Source of the DNA: Trebonia kvetii
GTDB taxonomy: Bacteria > Actinomycetota > Actinomycetes > Streptosporangiales > Streptosporangiaceae
NCBI RefSeq assembly: GCF_007827045.1
Contig: NZ_RPFW01000003.1
Location: 310,001-374,000, forward strand
Direction: 5' to 3'
DNA: 64,000 nucleotides
Positions within the stretch are counted from its first letter, which is position 1; each line of letters starts with the position of its first letter. Both the position numbers and the translations under genes were made by a program. Below, one piece after another: positions 1 to 7,933 of the stretch. The notes under the pieces are model-generated. The model made no database searches. It had not been told where the DNA came from and saw only the letters and a list, made by a program, of their open reading frames with translations.

Positions 1-1
1 G

Positions 2-1231
2 TTCGTCGGCGTGGGCGCCGCCCGGGTCCGTGACCTGTTCGCCGAGGCGCGCAAGCGGTCGCCTGCGATCATCTTCATCGACGAGGTCGACGCGATCGGC
101 CAGCGCCGTGCGGGCTCGGGCGCGGTCGTCTCCAACGACGAGCGGGAGCAGACGCTGAACCAGCTGCTCGCGGAGATGGACGGGTTCGACCCCACCATGG
201 GCATCGTTGTGCTCGCCGCGACCAACCGGCCGGAGGTCCTCGACCCAGCGCTGCTCCGTCCGGGCCGCTTCGACCGCCAGGTAACCATCCCGCTGCCCAA
301 TGTCGGCGAGCGGCAGGCCATCCTCCGGGTGCACACCAAGGGCAAGAAGCTGGCGCCCGACGTCGACCTCGACGTCGTGGCCCGCGGCACCCCCGGCTTC
401 TCCGGAGCCGATCTCGCCAACCTCGCCAACGAGGCGGCCATCTTCGCGGTGCGCGACAACCGGCACGTCGTGACCGCCGAGGACTTCGCCGCCGCGCGGG
501 ACAGGATCATCCTCGGCCGCCGCGAGGGCTCCAACGTGCTGCTTCCCGAGGAGAAGCACGCGGTCGCCGTGCACGAGTCCGGCCACGCACTGGTGGCCGC
601 CCTGTCCGAGCACGCCGACCCGGTCGCCAAGGTCACCATCCTGCCCGCCGGGCAGGCCCTGGGCGTCACCGAGCAGCTGCCGCTCGTGGAGCGGCACATG
701 TACGGCGAGGATTACCTGTACGACTCGCTCGCCGTACGGCTCGGCGGGCGCGCCGCCGAGCTCGTCGTGCTCGGCCAGGGCTCGACGGGCGCGGGCAACG
801 ACCTGGCGGGCGCCACCGATCTGGCGACCAAGATGGTCCGCGAGTTCGGCATGTCCCCAGTACTCGGGCCTGTTGGCTACCCGGAGGGCGGCTCGGTGTT
901 CCTCGGCGGCGGCGGTCCGGGCATGTCAAGCCGCCCCTACGCGGAGGCGACTCAGGCGGCCATCGACGGCGAGGTCTCCAAGCTGCTGCGGCAGGCCGAG
1001 GAGCGCGCCATCGAACTGCTCAAGAGCCACCGGGCGGAGCTCGACTCGCTGGTGACGCTGCTGCTGGAAAAGGAGACGGTCGACGGCGCCGACGTCTACC
1101 GCATGGCGGGCAGGCCCGACCGTTCGGTGAGCCTGTCGCCGCCCGCCGTGGCCCTCTCGCCGCACCCCGCGACGGCGGCGGAAGCCGCGGGGTCTGGCCT
1201 CGCCAGCGCAGATGGTTCGCTGCCCAGTTAG
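2..1231 (+). CDS. ftsH: FtsH ATP-dependent zinc metalloprotease, 3' part
   Basis: The gene enters from outside the window; 409 C-terminal residues are present, so the membrane anchor and Walker A are not visible. Reading in order: Walker B (IIFIDEVDAIG, about residues 23-33 of the fragment), the second region of homology (ATNRPEVLDPALLRPGRFDRQ, about 73-93), and the zinc-binding HESGH motif at about 191-195 that defines the M41 peptidase domain. FtsH is a membrane-bound hexameric AAA protease that degrades misfolded membrane proteins and some regulators. The C-terminal 40 residues are a Pro/Ala/Ser-rich tail, as often seen in actinobacterial FtsH. A frame-internal GTG at 11 is not the true start, because the conserved frame is already open at base 2. 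Confidence 0.95.
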   Translation, partial: FVGVGAARVRDLFAEARKRSPAIIFIDEVDAIGQRRAGSGAVVSNDEREQTLNQLLAEMDGFDPTMGIVVLAATNRPEVLDPALLRPGRFDRQVTIPLPNVGERQAILRVHTKGKKLAPDVDLDVVARGTPGFSGADLANLANEAAIFAVRDNRHVVTAEDFAAARDRIILGRREGSNVLLPEEKHAVAVHESGHALVAALSEHADPVAKVTILPAGQALGVTEQLPLVERHMYGEDYLYDSLAVRLGGRAAELVVLGQGSTGAGNDLAGATDLATKMVREFGMSPVLGPVGYPEGGSVFLGGGGPGMSSRPYAEATQAAIDGEVSKLLRQAEERAIELLKSHRAELDSLVTLLLEKETVDGADVYRMAGRPDRSVSLSPPAVALSPHPATAAEAAGSGLASADGSLPS

Positions 1232-1274
1232 GCCGGATTTACGAAGGTCGCCGTTCTCCCGCTAACCTGGCCCT

Positions 1275-3047
1275 GTGGAAGACGCGGGAGGCGGCGGCTT
1301 GCTGCCCCAGCTTCGGCTGGATGACCTGCTCTCTGAGCTGCAAACGCGGCTGCAGGCCGTGCTCGCGACCAGGGACAGGATGCACGGGCTGCTCGAGGCG
1401 GTCATCGCGATCGGTTCCGGGCTCGAGCTTGAGGCGATGCTCCGCAGGATCGTCGAGGCGGCGGTGGACCTGGTGGACGCCAGGTACGGCGCGCTCGGCG
1501 TGATCGGCGAGGAGCAGCGGCTCGTCGAGTTCATCCCCGTCGGCCTCGACGCCGCGGAGATCGAGCGGATCCACCACTGGCCGGAGGGACGAGGCCTGCT
1601 CGGCCTGCTTATCAAGGACCCGCACCCGCTGCGGCTTTCCGACATCGGCACGCACCCGGAGTCTTCCGGCTTCCCCGAGGGGCACCCGGCGATGGGGTCG
1701 TTCCTCGGTGTCCCCATGCGGGTCAGGGACCGGGTGTTCGGCAACCTGTACCTCACGGAGAAGCGCGGCGGCGGCGATTTCACCGAGGACGACGAGGCGG
1801 TGCTGACCGCGCTCGGCGCGGCGGCGGGCGTGGCGGTGGAGAACGCCAGGCTGTACGAGGAGGCCAGGCGGCAGCAGAGCTGGCTGCGGGCAAGCAGCGA
1901 GCTGACGATCTCGCTGCTGTCCGGCGCGGCGCCGGCGAAGGTGCTCGAAGACCTGACCAAGCAGGCGCTCGAGCTGTCCGGCGCCGACCTGGTGACGCTG
2001 GCGCTGCCCGACGAGGACGGCCGCAGGCTCACCCTGGAGTACGCCGCGGGGGAGGGTTCGGCCGAGGCATGCGGTCTCGTCGTCCCCGCGGGCCAGTCGC
2101 TGTCCGGCCAGGTGCTCGCCAGCGGCGAGCCCATCACCGTGGAGAATTTCGCCACCGACCCGCGCACCGCGGACGTTACCCGGCTGCCGATGGGGCACAT
2201 CGGGCCCGCCATGCTGTTCCCGCTCGGCACGCCCGGCCACGTGCGCGGCGTGCTCACCGTCGGGCGCTCCCAGGGCAGGCCCCCCATACAGCAGGGGGCG
2301 GCGAGCGTCGTCGCGGCGTTCGCCGCACAGGCGGCGGTCGCGCTCGAACTTGCCGATCACCGGGCCGACGCGGAGCAGCTGTCGGTGTTCGAGGATCGCG
2401 ACAGGATCGCCAGGGACCTGCACGACCTGGTGATCCAGCGGCTCTACGCCACCGGCATGTCGCTCGAGGGCACCATGCCGATGATCGCCAGGCACGAGGT
2501 CGCCGACCGGGTCCGCAACGCGGTCGACGCGATGGACGACACGATCAGGGACATCAGGGGGACGATCTTCGCGCTCCAGTCCCATGGCCGGGCCAGCGCG
2601 CCGCGGCTGCGGACGGACATCGTCGCGCTCACCGACGAGATGGCGGAGATGCTCGGCTTCGCGCCCGCGCTGCGGCTCGGCAGCGGGCTCGACTCCCGGG
2701 GCAGCGCGGAGCTGTCCGATCAGGTGCTTGCCGTGCTGCGGGAGGCGCTCTCCAACGCGGCGCGGCACTCCGCCGCGACGCGGGTGGACGTGACGGTGGA
2801 CACCGGCGATGCCGGGATGCTGACGGTGCTTGTCAGGGACAACGGGCGGGGCATCGGGGACACCGGCAGGCGCAGCGGCCTTGCCAACATGGCCGAGCGG
2901 GCGGAGCAGCTCGGCGGCGTGCTGCGGCTGGCAGCCGCGGAAGGCGGCGGGACCGAACTGGAGTGGCGAGTGCCGGTCCCGGAGGTGCCTGGCGTGCCTG
3001 ACCAGGAGCCACGACCTGCCGCTGAGGCGAAATATCCGCTGCGCTAG
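1275..3047 (+). CDS. GAF-domain sensor histidine kinase, DevS/DosS-like
   Basis: This 590-residue protein has two GAF-like segments (about 55-195 and 205-355), a HisKA_3 dimerisation domain with the phospho-acceptor histidine in RDLHDL (His383), and a HATPase_c domain (about 485-570, with DNGRGIG and GLANMAERA). This is the architecture of DevS/DosS/DosT kinases, which sense redox state, oxygen, NO or CO through haem in the first GAF domain. There is no transmembrane segment, so it should be cytosolic. GTG is used as start, 44 bases after ftsH. It lies tail-to-tail with a NarL-type regulator whose C-terminus resembles DevR, so the two probably form one two-component system despite the convergent arrangement. 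Haem binding itself cannot be proven from sequence. Confidence 0.88.
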   Translation: MEDAGGGGLLPQLRLDDLLSELQTRLQAVLATRDRMHGLLEAVIAIGSGLELEAMLRRIVEAAVDLVDARYGALGVIGEEQRLVEFIPVGLDAAEIERIHHWPEGRGLLGLLIKDPHPLRLSDIGTHPESSGFPEGHPAMGSFLGVPMRVRDRVFGNLYLTEKRGGGDFTEDDEAVLTALGAAAGVAVENARLYEEARRQQSWLRASSELTISLLSGAAPAKVLEDLTKQALELSGADLVTLALPDEDGRRLTLEYAAGEGSAEACGLVVPAGQSLSGQVLASGEPITVENFATDPRTADVTRLPMGHIGPAMLFPLGTPGHVRGVLTVGRSQGRPPIQQGAASVVAAFAAQAAVALELADHRADAEQLSVFEDRDRIARDLHDLVIQRLYATGMSLEGTMPMIARHEVADRVRNAVDAMDDTIRDIRGTIFALQSHGRASAPRLRTDIVALTDEMAEMLGFAPALRLGSGLDSRGSAELSDQVLAVLREALSNAARHSAATRVDVTVDTGDAGMLTVLVRDNGRGIGDTGRRSGLANMAERAEQLGGVLRLAAAEGGGTELEWRVPVPEVPGVPDQEPRPAAEAKYPLR

Positions 3048-3083
3048 CCCGCGCCGCCGCTGCGCTGGCGCGGTACGCCGGCG

Positions 3084-3779
3084 TTAGCGCGTGCTTGTGC
3101 CGTGGGCGTGGTCCTCGCCGAAAACCCTGGCCGCGTAGGCGGCGGCCTGCGTGCGGCGCTCCATGCCGAGCTTGGCGAACAGGCCGGAGATGTAGTTCTT
3201 GACCGTCTTCTCGGCCAGGAACAGGTGCTCGCCGATCTGCCGGTTGGTCATGCCCTCGCCGATCAGCTCCAGGATCCGCTTCTCCTGCGGGGTGAGGCCG
3301 GCCAGCGGGTCCTGCTTGGCGGTCTGGCCGCGCAGCCGCGCCATCAGTTGCCCGGCGGCGCGCGGGTCGAGCATCGACTGTCCGGTGGCGACCGTGCGCA
3401 CCGCGCCCACCAGGTCGGTGCCGCGGATCTGCTTGAGCACGTAGCCGGCGGCGCCCGCCATGACCGCGTCCATCAGCGCGTCGTCATCGGCGAACGAGGT
3501 GAGCATCAGGCAGGCCACCTCGGGCATCTTGGAGCGGATCTCCCGGCACACGGTCACGCCGTCACCGTCGGGCAGCCGGACGTCGAGCACCGCCACGTCG
3601 GGCCGCAGCGCCGGGATCCTGGCGAGCGCCGAGGCCGCGGTGCCCGCCTCGCCGATCACCGTGATGTCGCCCTCGGCCTCGAGCATGTCGCGGACACCGC
3701 GCCTGACGATCTCGTGGTCGTCGAGCAGGAAGACCTTCACTGGCTGCTTGGCGTCGCTCTCGCTAGCTGGGGTTCCCAC
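3084..3779 (-). CDS. NarL/LuxR-family response regulator, DevR/DosR-like
   Basis: The 231-residue protein has a receiver domain (DDH at 20-22, phospho-acceptor Asp66 in VAVLDVRLPDG, Lys in YVLKQ near 116) and a C-terminal LuxR helix-turn-helix (about 165-225). The segment FLAEKTVKNYISGLFAKLGMERRTQAA is strikingly like mycobacterial DosR/DevR, which controls the hypoxia/dormancy regulon. It converges on the DevS-like kinase gene with 36 bases between stops. A DosR-box-like palindrome lies about 60 bases upstream of its start (3838-3857), which would allow autoregulation. The DevR assignment rests on this similarity and the adjacent kinase. Confidence 0.9.
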   Translation of the reverse strand: MGTPASESDAKQPVKVFLLDDHEIVRRGVRDMLEAEGDITVIGEAGTAASALARIPALRPDVAVLDVRLPDGDGVTVCREIRSKMPEVACLMLTSFADDDALMDAVMAGAAGYVLKQIRGTDLVGAVRTVATGQSMLDPRAAGQLMARLRGQTAKQDPLAGLTPQEKRILELIGEGMTNRQIGEHLFLAEKTVKNYISGLFAKLGMERRTQAAAYAARVFGEDHAHGTSTR

Positions 3780-3837
3780 GGCGCTCTCCTGATCCTCGGC
3801 TTCTTAACAAGACGTTATGCGGCCATCGGGCCGGGCG

Positions 3838-3857
3838 CCACGGACTAACGTCCCGGA
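3838..3857. promoter_or_regulatory. Candidate DevR/DosR box
   Basis: The core GGACTAACGTCC (3842-3853) matches 11 of 12 positions of the published DosR core GGACTWWAGTCC and is a near-perfect dyad; the right flank CGGA also partly fits. It lies between divergent devR-like and lgt genes. The left flank does not match the consensus, so binding is plausible rather than certain. Confidence 0.5.
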
Positions 3858-3885
3858 CCATCGAGGCGCACGGTAGTCTCTGGCC

Positions 3886-5070
3886 ATGGCGCATGGCACC
3901 GGCGCGCTGCCGCAATTCATCCCGAGCCCGTCGATCAACAGTTTCCACATCGGCCCGCTCGATGTCCACTTCTACGCCCTCGGCTACATCATCGGGATCA
4001 CGCTGGCGATCCTGATCACGAGGCGGCGCTGGCGTGCGCTAGGCGGCGACCCGGACGTGGTCAACGACATCGCGCTGTGGGTGGTCCCGGCCGGCATCAT
4101 CGGCGGCAGGATCTACTTCGACATCACCACGCCCGGCGATATCCCGCACGTCTGGTACGGGCTGTTCGCGGTGTGGACAGGCGGCCTCGGAATCTGGGGC
4201 GGCGTGGCGCTCGCCGCCGTCGTCGGCGCCTGGCGGCTGCGCAGGCTCGGCATCACCGTCGGGCCGTTCGCCAACGCCATCGCGCCCGCGCTGCTCGTCG
4301 CCCAGGCGGTGGGCAGGATCGGCAACTACTTCAACAAGGAACTGTTCGGCGGGCCCACCACGCTGCCCTGGGGCCTTGAGATCCCCTACCAGTACCGGCT
4401 CGCGGGCGGCATCCCCGCCCAGGACCTGCACTTTTCCACCTTCCAGCCGACGTTTCTCTACGAGCTCATCTGGGACCTGGCGCTCGCGGCCTTCCTCGTC
4501 TGGCTCGGGCATCACGCCAGGATCAAGCCGTGGGGCCTGTTCGCGCTCTACGTGGCCGGCTACTCCGCGTTCCGGATCTTCGAGGAGGCGTTGCGCGTCG
4601 ACTCCTCGGAACACTTCCTCGGCCTGCGGCTCAACATGTTCGTCTCGGTCGCGCTGACCATCGCGGGCCTCGTCTGGTTCGTGATCGTGCAGCGCCGTCC
4701 GGAGCGGCCCTACACGGTGCTGACGCCGGGTGCGCCGGAGGCGGCGGGCGGCGTGGCGGCGAGCCCGGACGAGGCCAGCCCCGCCGAGGCCATCCCGGAC
4801 GAGGCCAGCTCCGCCGAAGCCAGCCCCGCCGAAGCCAGCCCCGCCGAAGCCAGCTCCGCCGAAGCCAGCTCCGCCGAGGCCAGCCCGGCCGAGGCCCCGG
4901 CGGGCGAGACCGGCCAGGAATCGGCCGCCGCGGAGCATGATGGCCCGCAGGCCGGCGGCCAGGAAGCGGGAGAGCCCGCTGACGGCGTCACGGCCGGCGC
5001 ATCAGGTCGGGCGGCCGAGGTGGCCGCGGCTGACGATGCGGGTGTAACAGGCAACCGTTCGGAGGACTGA
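3886..5070 (+). CDS. lgt: Prolipoprotein diacylglyceryl transferase
   Basis: Lgt transfers diacylglycerol from phosphatidylglycerol to the lipobox cysteine of prelipoproteins, the first step of lipoprotein maturation at the membrane. The signature GRIGNYFNKELFGGPTTLPWG (about residues 143-163) is the Lgt family motif, with several hydrophobic segments before and after it. At 394 residues it is longer than a typical Lgt of about 270-300, because about 110 residues of low-complexity Ala/Glu/Pro/Ser tail follow the last membrane segment. Lipoprotein genes (L,D-transpeptidases with lipobox cysteines) and lnt, the last enzyme of the same pathway, also occur in this window. Confidence 0.95.
   Translation: MAHGTGALPQFIPSPSINSFHIGPLDVHFYALGYIIGITLAILITRRRWRALGGDPDVVNDIALWVVPAGIIGGRIYFDITTPGDIPHVWYGLFAVWTGGLGIWGGVALAAVVGAWRLRRLGITVGPFANAIAPALLVAQAVGRIGNYFNKELFGGPTTLPWGLEIPYQYRLAGGIPAQDLHFSTFQPTFLYELIWDLALAAFLVWLGHHARIKPWGLFALYVAGYSAFRIFEEALRVDSSEHFLGLRLNMFVSVALTIAGLVWFVIVQRRPERPYTVLTPGAPEAAGGVAASPDEASPAEAIPDEASSAEASPAEASPAEASSAEASSAEASPAEAPAGETGQESAAAEHDGPQAGGQEAGEPADGVTAGASGRAAEVAAADDAGVTGNRSED
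4771..4893 (+). repeat. In-frame 15-bp tandem repeat in lgt tail
   Basis: Near-identical copies of a 15-bp unit (GCCAGCCCCGCCGAA and variants) encode A-S-P-A-E / A-S-S-A-E pentapeptides in the cytosolic tail of Lgt. Unit length is a multiple of three, so copy number can change without a frameshift. Confidence 0.85.
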
Positions 5071-5143
5071 ATGGGCCTTGGCCGCCGCTAACCCGCGGCT
5101 GTCGCGGCGACCTTCGGCCCGGACTGAGTGAGCCGGGCCGCGC

Positions 5144-5608
5144 CTAGCCTGCAGCTATCGCGGCGACCTTCGCTCCGGCGGCCTTGACTAGGTCGGCGGG
5201 TGTGATTTCAATCTCAAGGCCGCGCCGCCCAGCACTGCAGAATATCGTGGTGCGATCCAGTGCCGACGCGTCGATCACCACGGGGAGCCGCTTCTTCTGG
5301 CCGACCGGCGAGATGCCGCCCGCCACGTAGCCGGTGGCCCGCTCGGCGGCGGAGACGTCGGCCATCGCGGCCTTCTTGCCGCCAACGGCGGCCGCGAGCG
5401 CCTTGAGGTCGAGCTGGCGGTGCACCGGGATCACGCCGACCGCGAGCGTGCCGCCGTCGACCGCGGCGACCAGCGTCTTGAACACCCGGTCCGGCGGCAC
5501 GCCGAGAGCCTCGCTCGCCTCCAGGCCATAGGACCCCGACTTAGGGTCGTGCTCGTACTCATGCAAGGTGAACGGGATCTTCGCCCGGTCGAGGGCGATC
5601 GTCGCCAT
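5144..5608 (-). CDS. ybaK: Cys-tRNA(Pro)/Cys-tRNA(Cys) deacylase, YbaK/EbsC family
   Basis: About 154 residues of the YbaK/ProX-like editing fold. Family segments visible are KTLVAAVDGGTLAVGVIPVHRQLDLKALA, GKKAAMADVSAAERATGYVAGGISPVGQKKRLPVVID and GRRGLEIEITPADLV. Members hydrolyse Cys mischarged on tRNA-Pro. ATG at 5608 is preferred because GCAGGA precedes it; a GTG at 5626 would add six residues. It stands alone, convergent with lgt and divergent from the next gene. Confidence 0.9.
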   Translation of the reverse strand: MATIALDRAKIPFTLHEYEHDPKSGSYGLEASEALGVPPDRVFKTLVAAVDGGTLAVGVIPVHRQLDLKALAAAVGGKKAAMADVSAAERATGYVAGGISPVGQKKRLPVVIDASALDRTTIFCSAGRRGLEIEITPADLVKAAGAKVAAIAAG

Positions 5609-5704
5609 GGTGCCGCGTCCTGCCACGAACCGTCACCCTAGCGCCTGGCGCGGGCGAGCGAAAATGGTTAGGCCGTTGCCGGGAACGCTGCGCATAGTGG
5701 CCCT

Positions 5705-6286
5705 ATGCGCGTCACGTTTCCGCGGCTTGCGGACCATCAGCGGGCGTACGCCGTCATCGAGCGCGATGACGGCGTCGTCTACCAGCTGTTCGGCGGCACC
5801 GCCGGTCCCGGCCTGTCGCACGACATCAGGCACCTGATCGTGGAGCGTGAGCTGCGGATCAGCGACGGGATCTGGGGTGCCATCGCGGCGGGCGTGGTCT
5901 ACGAGAGCATGCGGCACCTGAGCGGGCGGCGGCCGCCGCACGCCGCGGACCGGTCGGCCGAGCTCAAGCGGACGCAGCGGAACCGGGTGATGCGGGCGGA
6001 ACTGCTCGCCAACCTCGTCGAGGCCGTCGCGGTGCTCGACGACCAGTCGCCGGACCGGATCATGCGGCTGACCAGGGAGAAGCTGTCGGTCGTGCCCATC
6101 GTCGAGCCGGGCATGGATCCTGGTGAGGTCATCGCCGTGCCGCCGCCGCAGGCCCTGCTGACGGCGGCGCGGGCGCTTCAGGTGGAGGCTGCCCGCTGGG
6201 CCCGGCTGCGGGTCGGCGAGGCACTCGTCTACGAATGGCGGTGCCCGTTGCGGTCCCTCCGCAAGGCGAGCGGTGCGGCTGGGTAA
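5705..6286 (+). CDS. Conserved hypothetical protein
   Basis: A 193-residue soluble protein without signal peptide or recognised motif. It starts MRVTFPRLADHQRAYAVIERDDGVVYQLFGG, suggesting a beta-rich N-terminal domain, followed by a helical middle (RTQRNRVMRAELLANLVEAVAVLDDQ). Codon use is typical of the host, so it is a real gene. The deaminase gene starts only 11 bases after its stop, so the two may be co-transcribed. No function is proposed. Confidence 0.7.
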   Translation: MRVTFPRLADHQRAYAVIERDDGVVYQLFGGTAGPGLSHDIRHLIVERELRISDGIWGAIAAGVVYESMRHLSGRRPPHAADRSAELKRTQRNRVMRAELLANLVEAVAVLDDQSPDRIMRLTREKLSVVPIVEPGMDPGEVIAVPPPQALLTAARALQVEAARWARLRVGEALVYEWRCPLRSLRKASGAAG

Positions 6287-6297
6287 CGTATCGGTTC

Positions 6298-6738
6298 ATG
6301 ACTGATGAGGAACTGATGGCGCTCGCCCTCCAGCAGGCCCGGACCAGCCTTGACGGTGGCGGCGTCCCTGTCGGCGCCGTCCTCGCCGCGGGCGGCGCGG
6401 TGATCGCCGCCGGCCACAACGAACGGGTGCAGCACGGGGACCCGGTGGCGCACGGGGAGATCTCCGCGCTGCGCAACGCGGGCCGTCGCGCCTCCTACCT
6501 GGACACCACCCTCTACACCACGCTGTCACCGTGCCAGATGTGCACCGGCGCGATCCTGCTCTTCCAGATTCCGCGTGTCGTGGTCGGCGAGGCACGAACC
6601 TTCGAGGGCGACCTGGGCTTCCTGCGGGCCAACGGCGTCGAGGTGGTGCTGCTCGACCACCAGGGCTGCGTCGCGGCGATGGAGGAGTTCCAGCAGCGCT
6701 ACCCGGACGTCTGGAGCGAGGACATCGGCGGCCGCTAG
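6298..6738 (+). CDS. Cytosine deaminase, yeast Fcy1-like CDA fold
   Basis: The 146-residue protein has the zinc-binding deaminase signature HGE (His52, Glu54) and PCQMC (Cys79, Cys82). The surrounding sequence follows yeast Fcy1 rather than tRNA adenosine deaminase: HGEISALRNAGR, TTLYTTLSPCQMCTGAI, IPRVVVGE, and the C-terminal W-EDIG. Fcy1 deaminates free cytosine to uracil in pyrimidine salvage, whereas most bacteria use the unrelated amidohydrolase CodA. The ATG at 6298 fits the family N-terminus; longer starts would overlap the preceding gene. Exact substrate (cytosine or another small base) is inferred. Confidence 0.85.
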   Translation: MTDEELMALALQQARTSLDGGGVPVGAVLAAGGAVIAAGHNERVQHGDPVAHGEISALRNAGRRASYLDTTLYTTLSPCQMCTGAILLFQIPRVVVGEARTFEGDLGFLRANGVEVVLLDHQGCVAAMEEFQQRYPDVWSEDIGGR

Positions 6739-7027
6739 CCGGGCATGGCGCGGACCACGGCCACCTGCGCGGGCCTTGCCGTGCCGCCGCCCGCGTGGCT
6801 GGCGGAGCCGGGCGCGGCGCTGCTCGCGCATCCGGCAAGGCCCGCCACCGGCGCGAGCAGCACCCCCGCGCCGATCGCGCCGTTCCCGTCATGGTGCGCG
6901 GCCAACCGGGTATCCCCCAACGCATGTGGCCTGAATTGCGGGCCGGCACAAGTGGCGGCGGCCGCTTCTGTTGCCCGGAATGTCGCGATGCGTGCCCTGC
7001 CGGCCCCTGGAGATAAACTCGCACCTT
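6739..7027. other. Intergenic region, possible small antisense lipoprotein frame
   Basis: No convincing gene lies here. On the minus strand a 61-codon frame (6735-6920, TTG start) has a hydrophobic stretch ending in the lipobox-like LAGC followed by a Ser/Ala/Gly-rich tail, but it lacks a basic N-terminus and a clear RBS. The rest should hold the promoter of the MoxR gene. Confidence 0.3.
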
Positions 7028-7933
7028 GTGAGCAGCGAAGTTTCTGCCGAGATCGGCGAGCGGTTCCCTGACGTCACGGCGCTGAGCACGGCGCTCGACA
7101 AGACGGGCTACATGGCGGGTGATCAGCTGGCAGCTGCCCTGTTCCTCGCGGTGCGGATGGGCCAGCCGATTCTGCTTGAGGGCGAGCCGGGCGTGGGCAA
7201 GACCCAGGCGGCGAAGTCGCTCGCCGAGACCCTCGACACCATCCTCGTCCGGCTCCAGTGCTACGAGGGGATCTCGGCGGCCGAGGCGCTGTATGAGTGG
7301 AACTATCCCAAGCAGCTGCTGGCCATCAGGCTTGCCGAGGCGACGCACGAGACGCTGCGCGAGACCGACCTGTTCACGGCGGACTTCCTGTTGGCACGGC
7401 CGCTGCTCACCGCGCTCGACCATCCGGGGCCACGGCCGGCCGTGCTGCTCATCGACGAGGTGGACCGGGCCGACGACGAATTCGAGGCGTTCCTCTTCGA
7501 GATGCTCGCGGAGTCTTCCGTGACCATCCCCGAGCTCGGGACGCGGCACGCTGCGGTGCCGCCGGTGGTGATCCTGACCTCAAACAGGACCAGGGACCTG
7601 CACGACGCGCTCAAGCGGCGCTGCCTCTACCACTGGATCGGCTTCCCCGACGCGCACCGGGTCGCCGAGATCATCAGGCGGCGGGTGCCCGCGGCGAGCG
7701 AGCCGCTGGCCGGCGAGGTCGCCGCGGCGGTCGCCCGGCTGCGCGCCCTGGGGCTGACCAAGCCGCCTGGCATATCAGAGGCGATCACCTGGGCAGGCGC
7801 GCTGACCGTGTTCGGCGATGACCAGCTGTCCGCGGACTCGGCGGGCAGGACGCTGAGCGTCGTCGTCAAGTACCCGGAGGACGAGCAGGCAGTGCGGGAC
7901 ACGGGGCTGGCTTCCATCGTCGGGCATGACTGA
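7028..7933 (+). CDS. MoxR-family AAA+ ATPase
   Basis: A 301-residue single AAA+ domain with Walker A GEPGVGKT (residues 52-59), Walker B VLLIDEVDRAD, sensor-1 region ILTSNRTRDLHDALKRRC and a short lid domain. It is the MoxR/CoxD type, which works with a VWA partner as a chaperone for metal-centre insertion or assembly of enzyme complexes. The stop overlaps the start of the VWA gene by eight bases, so they are translated together. GTG at 7028 is chosen because residues upstream of it (to 6971) are unlike the family. The client of this pair is not visible: no dehydrogenase or other metalloenzyme gene is adjacent. Confidence 0.88.
   Translation: MSSEVSAEIGERFPDVTALSTALDKTGYMAGDQLAAALFLAVRMGQPILLEGEPGVGKTQAAKSLAETLDTILVRLQCYEGISAAEALYEWNYPKQLLAIRLAEATHETLRETDLFTADFLLARPLLTALDHPGPRPAVLLIDEVDRADDEFEAFLFEMLAESSVTIPELGTRHAAVPPVVILTSNRTRDLHDALKRRCLYHWIGFPDAHRVAEIIRRRVPAASEPLAGEVAAAVARLRALGLTKPPGISEAITWAGALTVFGDDQLSADSAGRTLSVVVKYPEDEQAVRDTGLASIVGHD

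Noticed and set aside
1239..2768. A 509-codon open frame antisense to the DevS-like kinase
   Set aside because: Composition is Arg/Gly/Pro/His-rich without family motifs, and the opposite strand encodes a complete kinase; such antisense frames are usual at high G+C.
4771..4893. Regular short repeats as a CRISPR array
   Set aside because: The units are contiguous 15-bp coding repeats inside lgt without spacers; the same applies to repeats in the DedA and Lnt tails.
6735..6920. Small minus-strand lipoprotein (lipobox LAGC)
   Set aside because: The N-terminus lacks positive charges, the start is TTG without RBS, and the composition is that of any G+C-rich antisense frame; kept only as a note on the gap.
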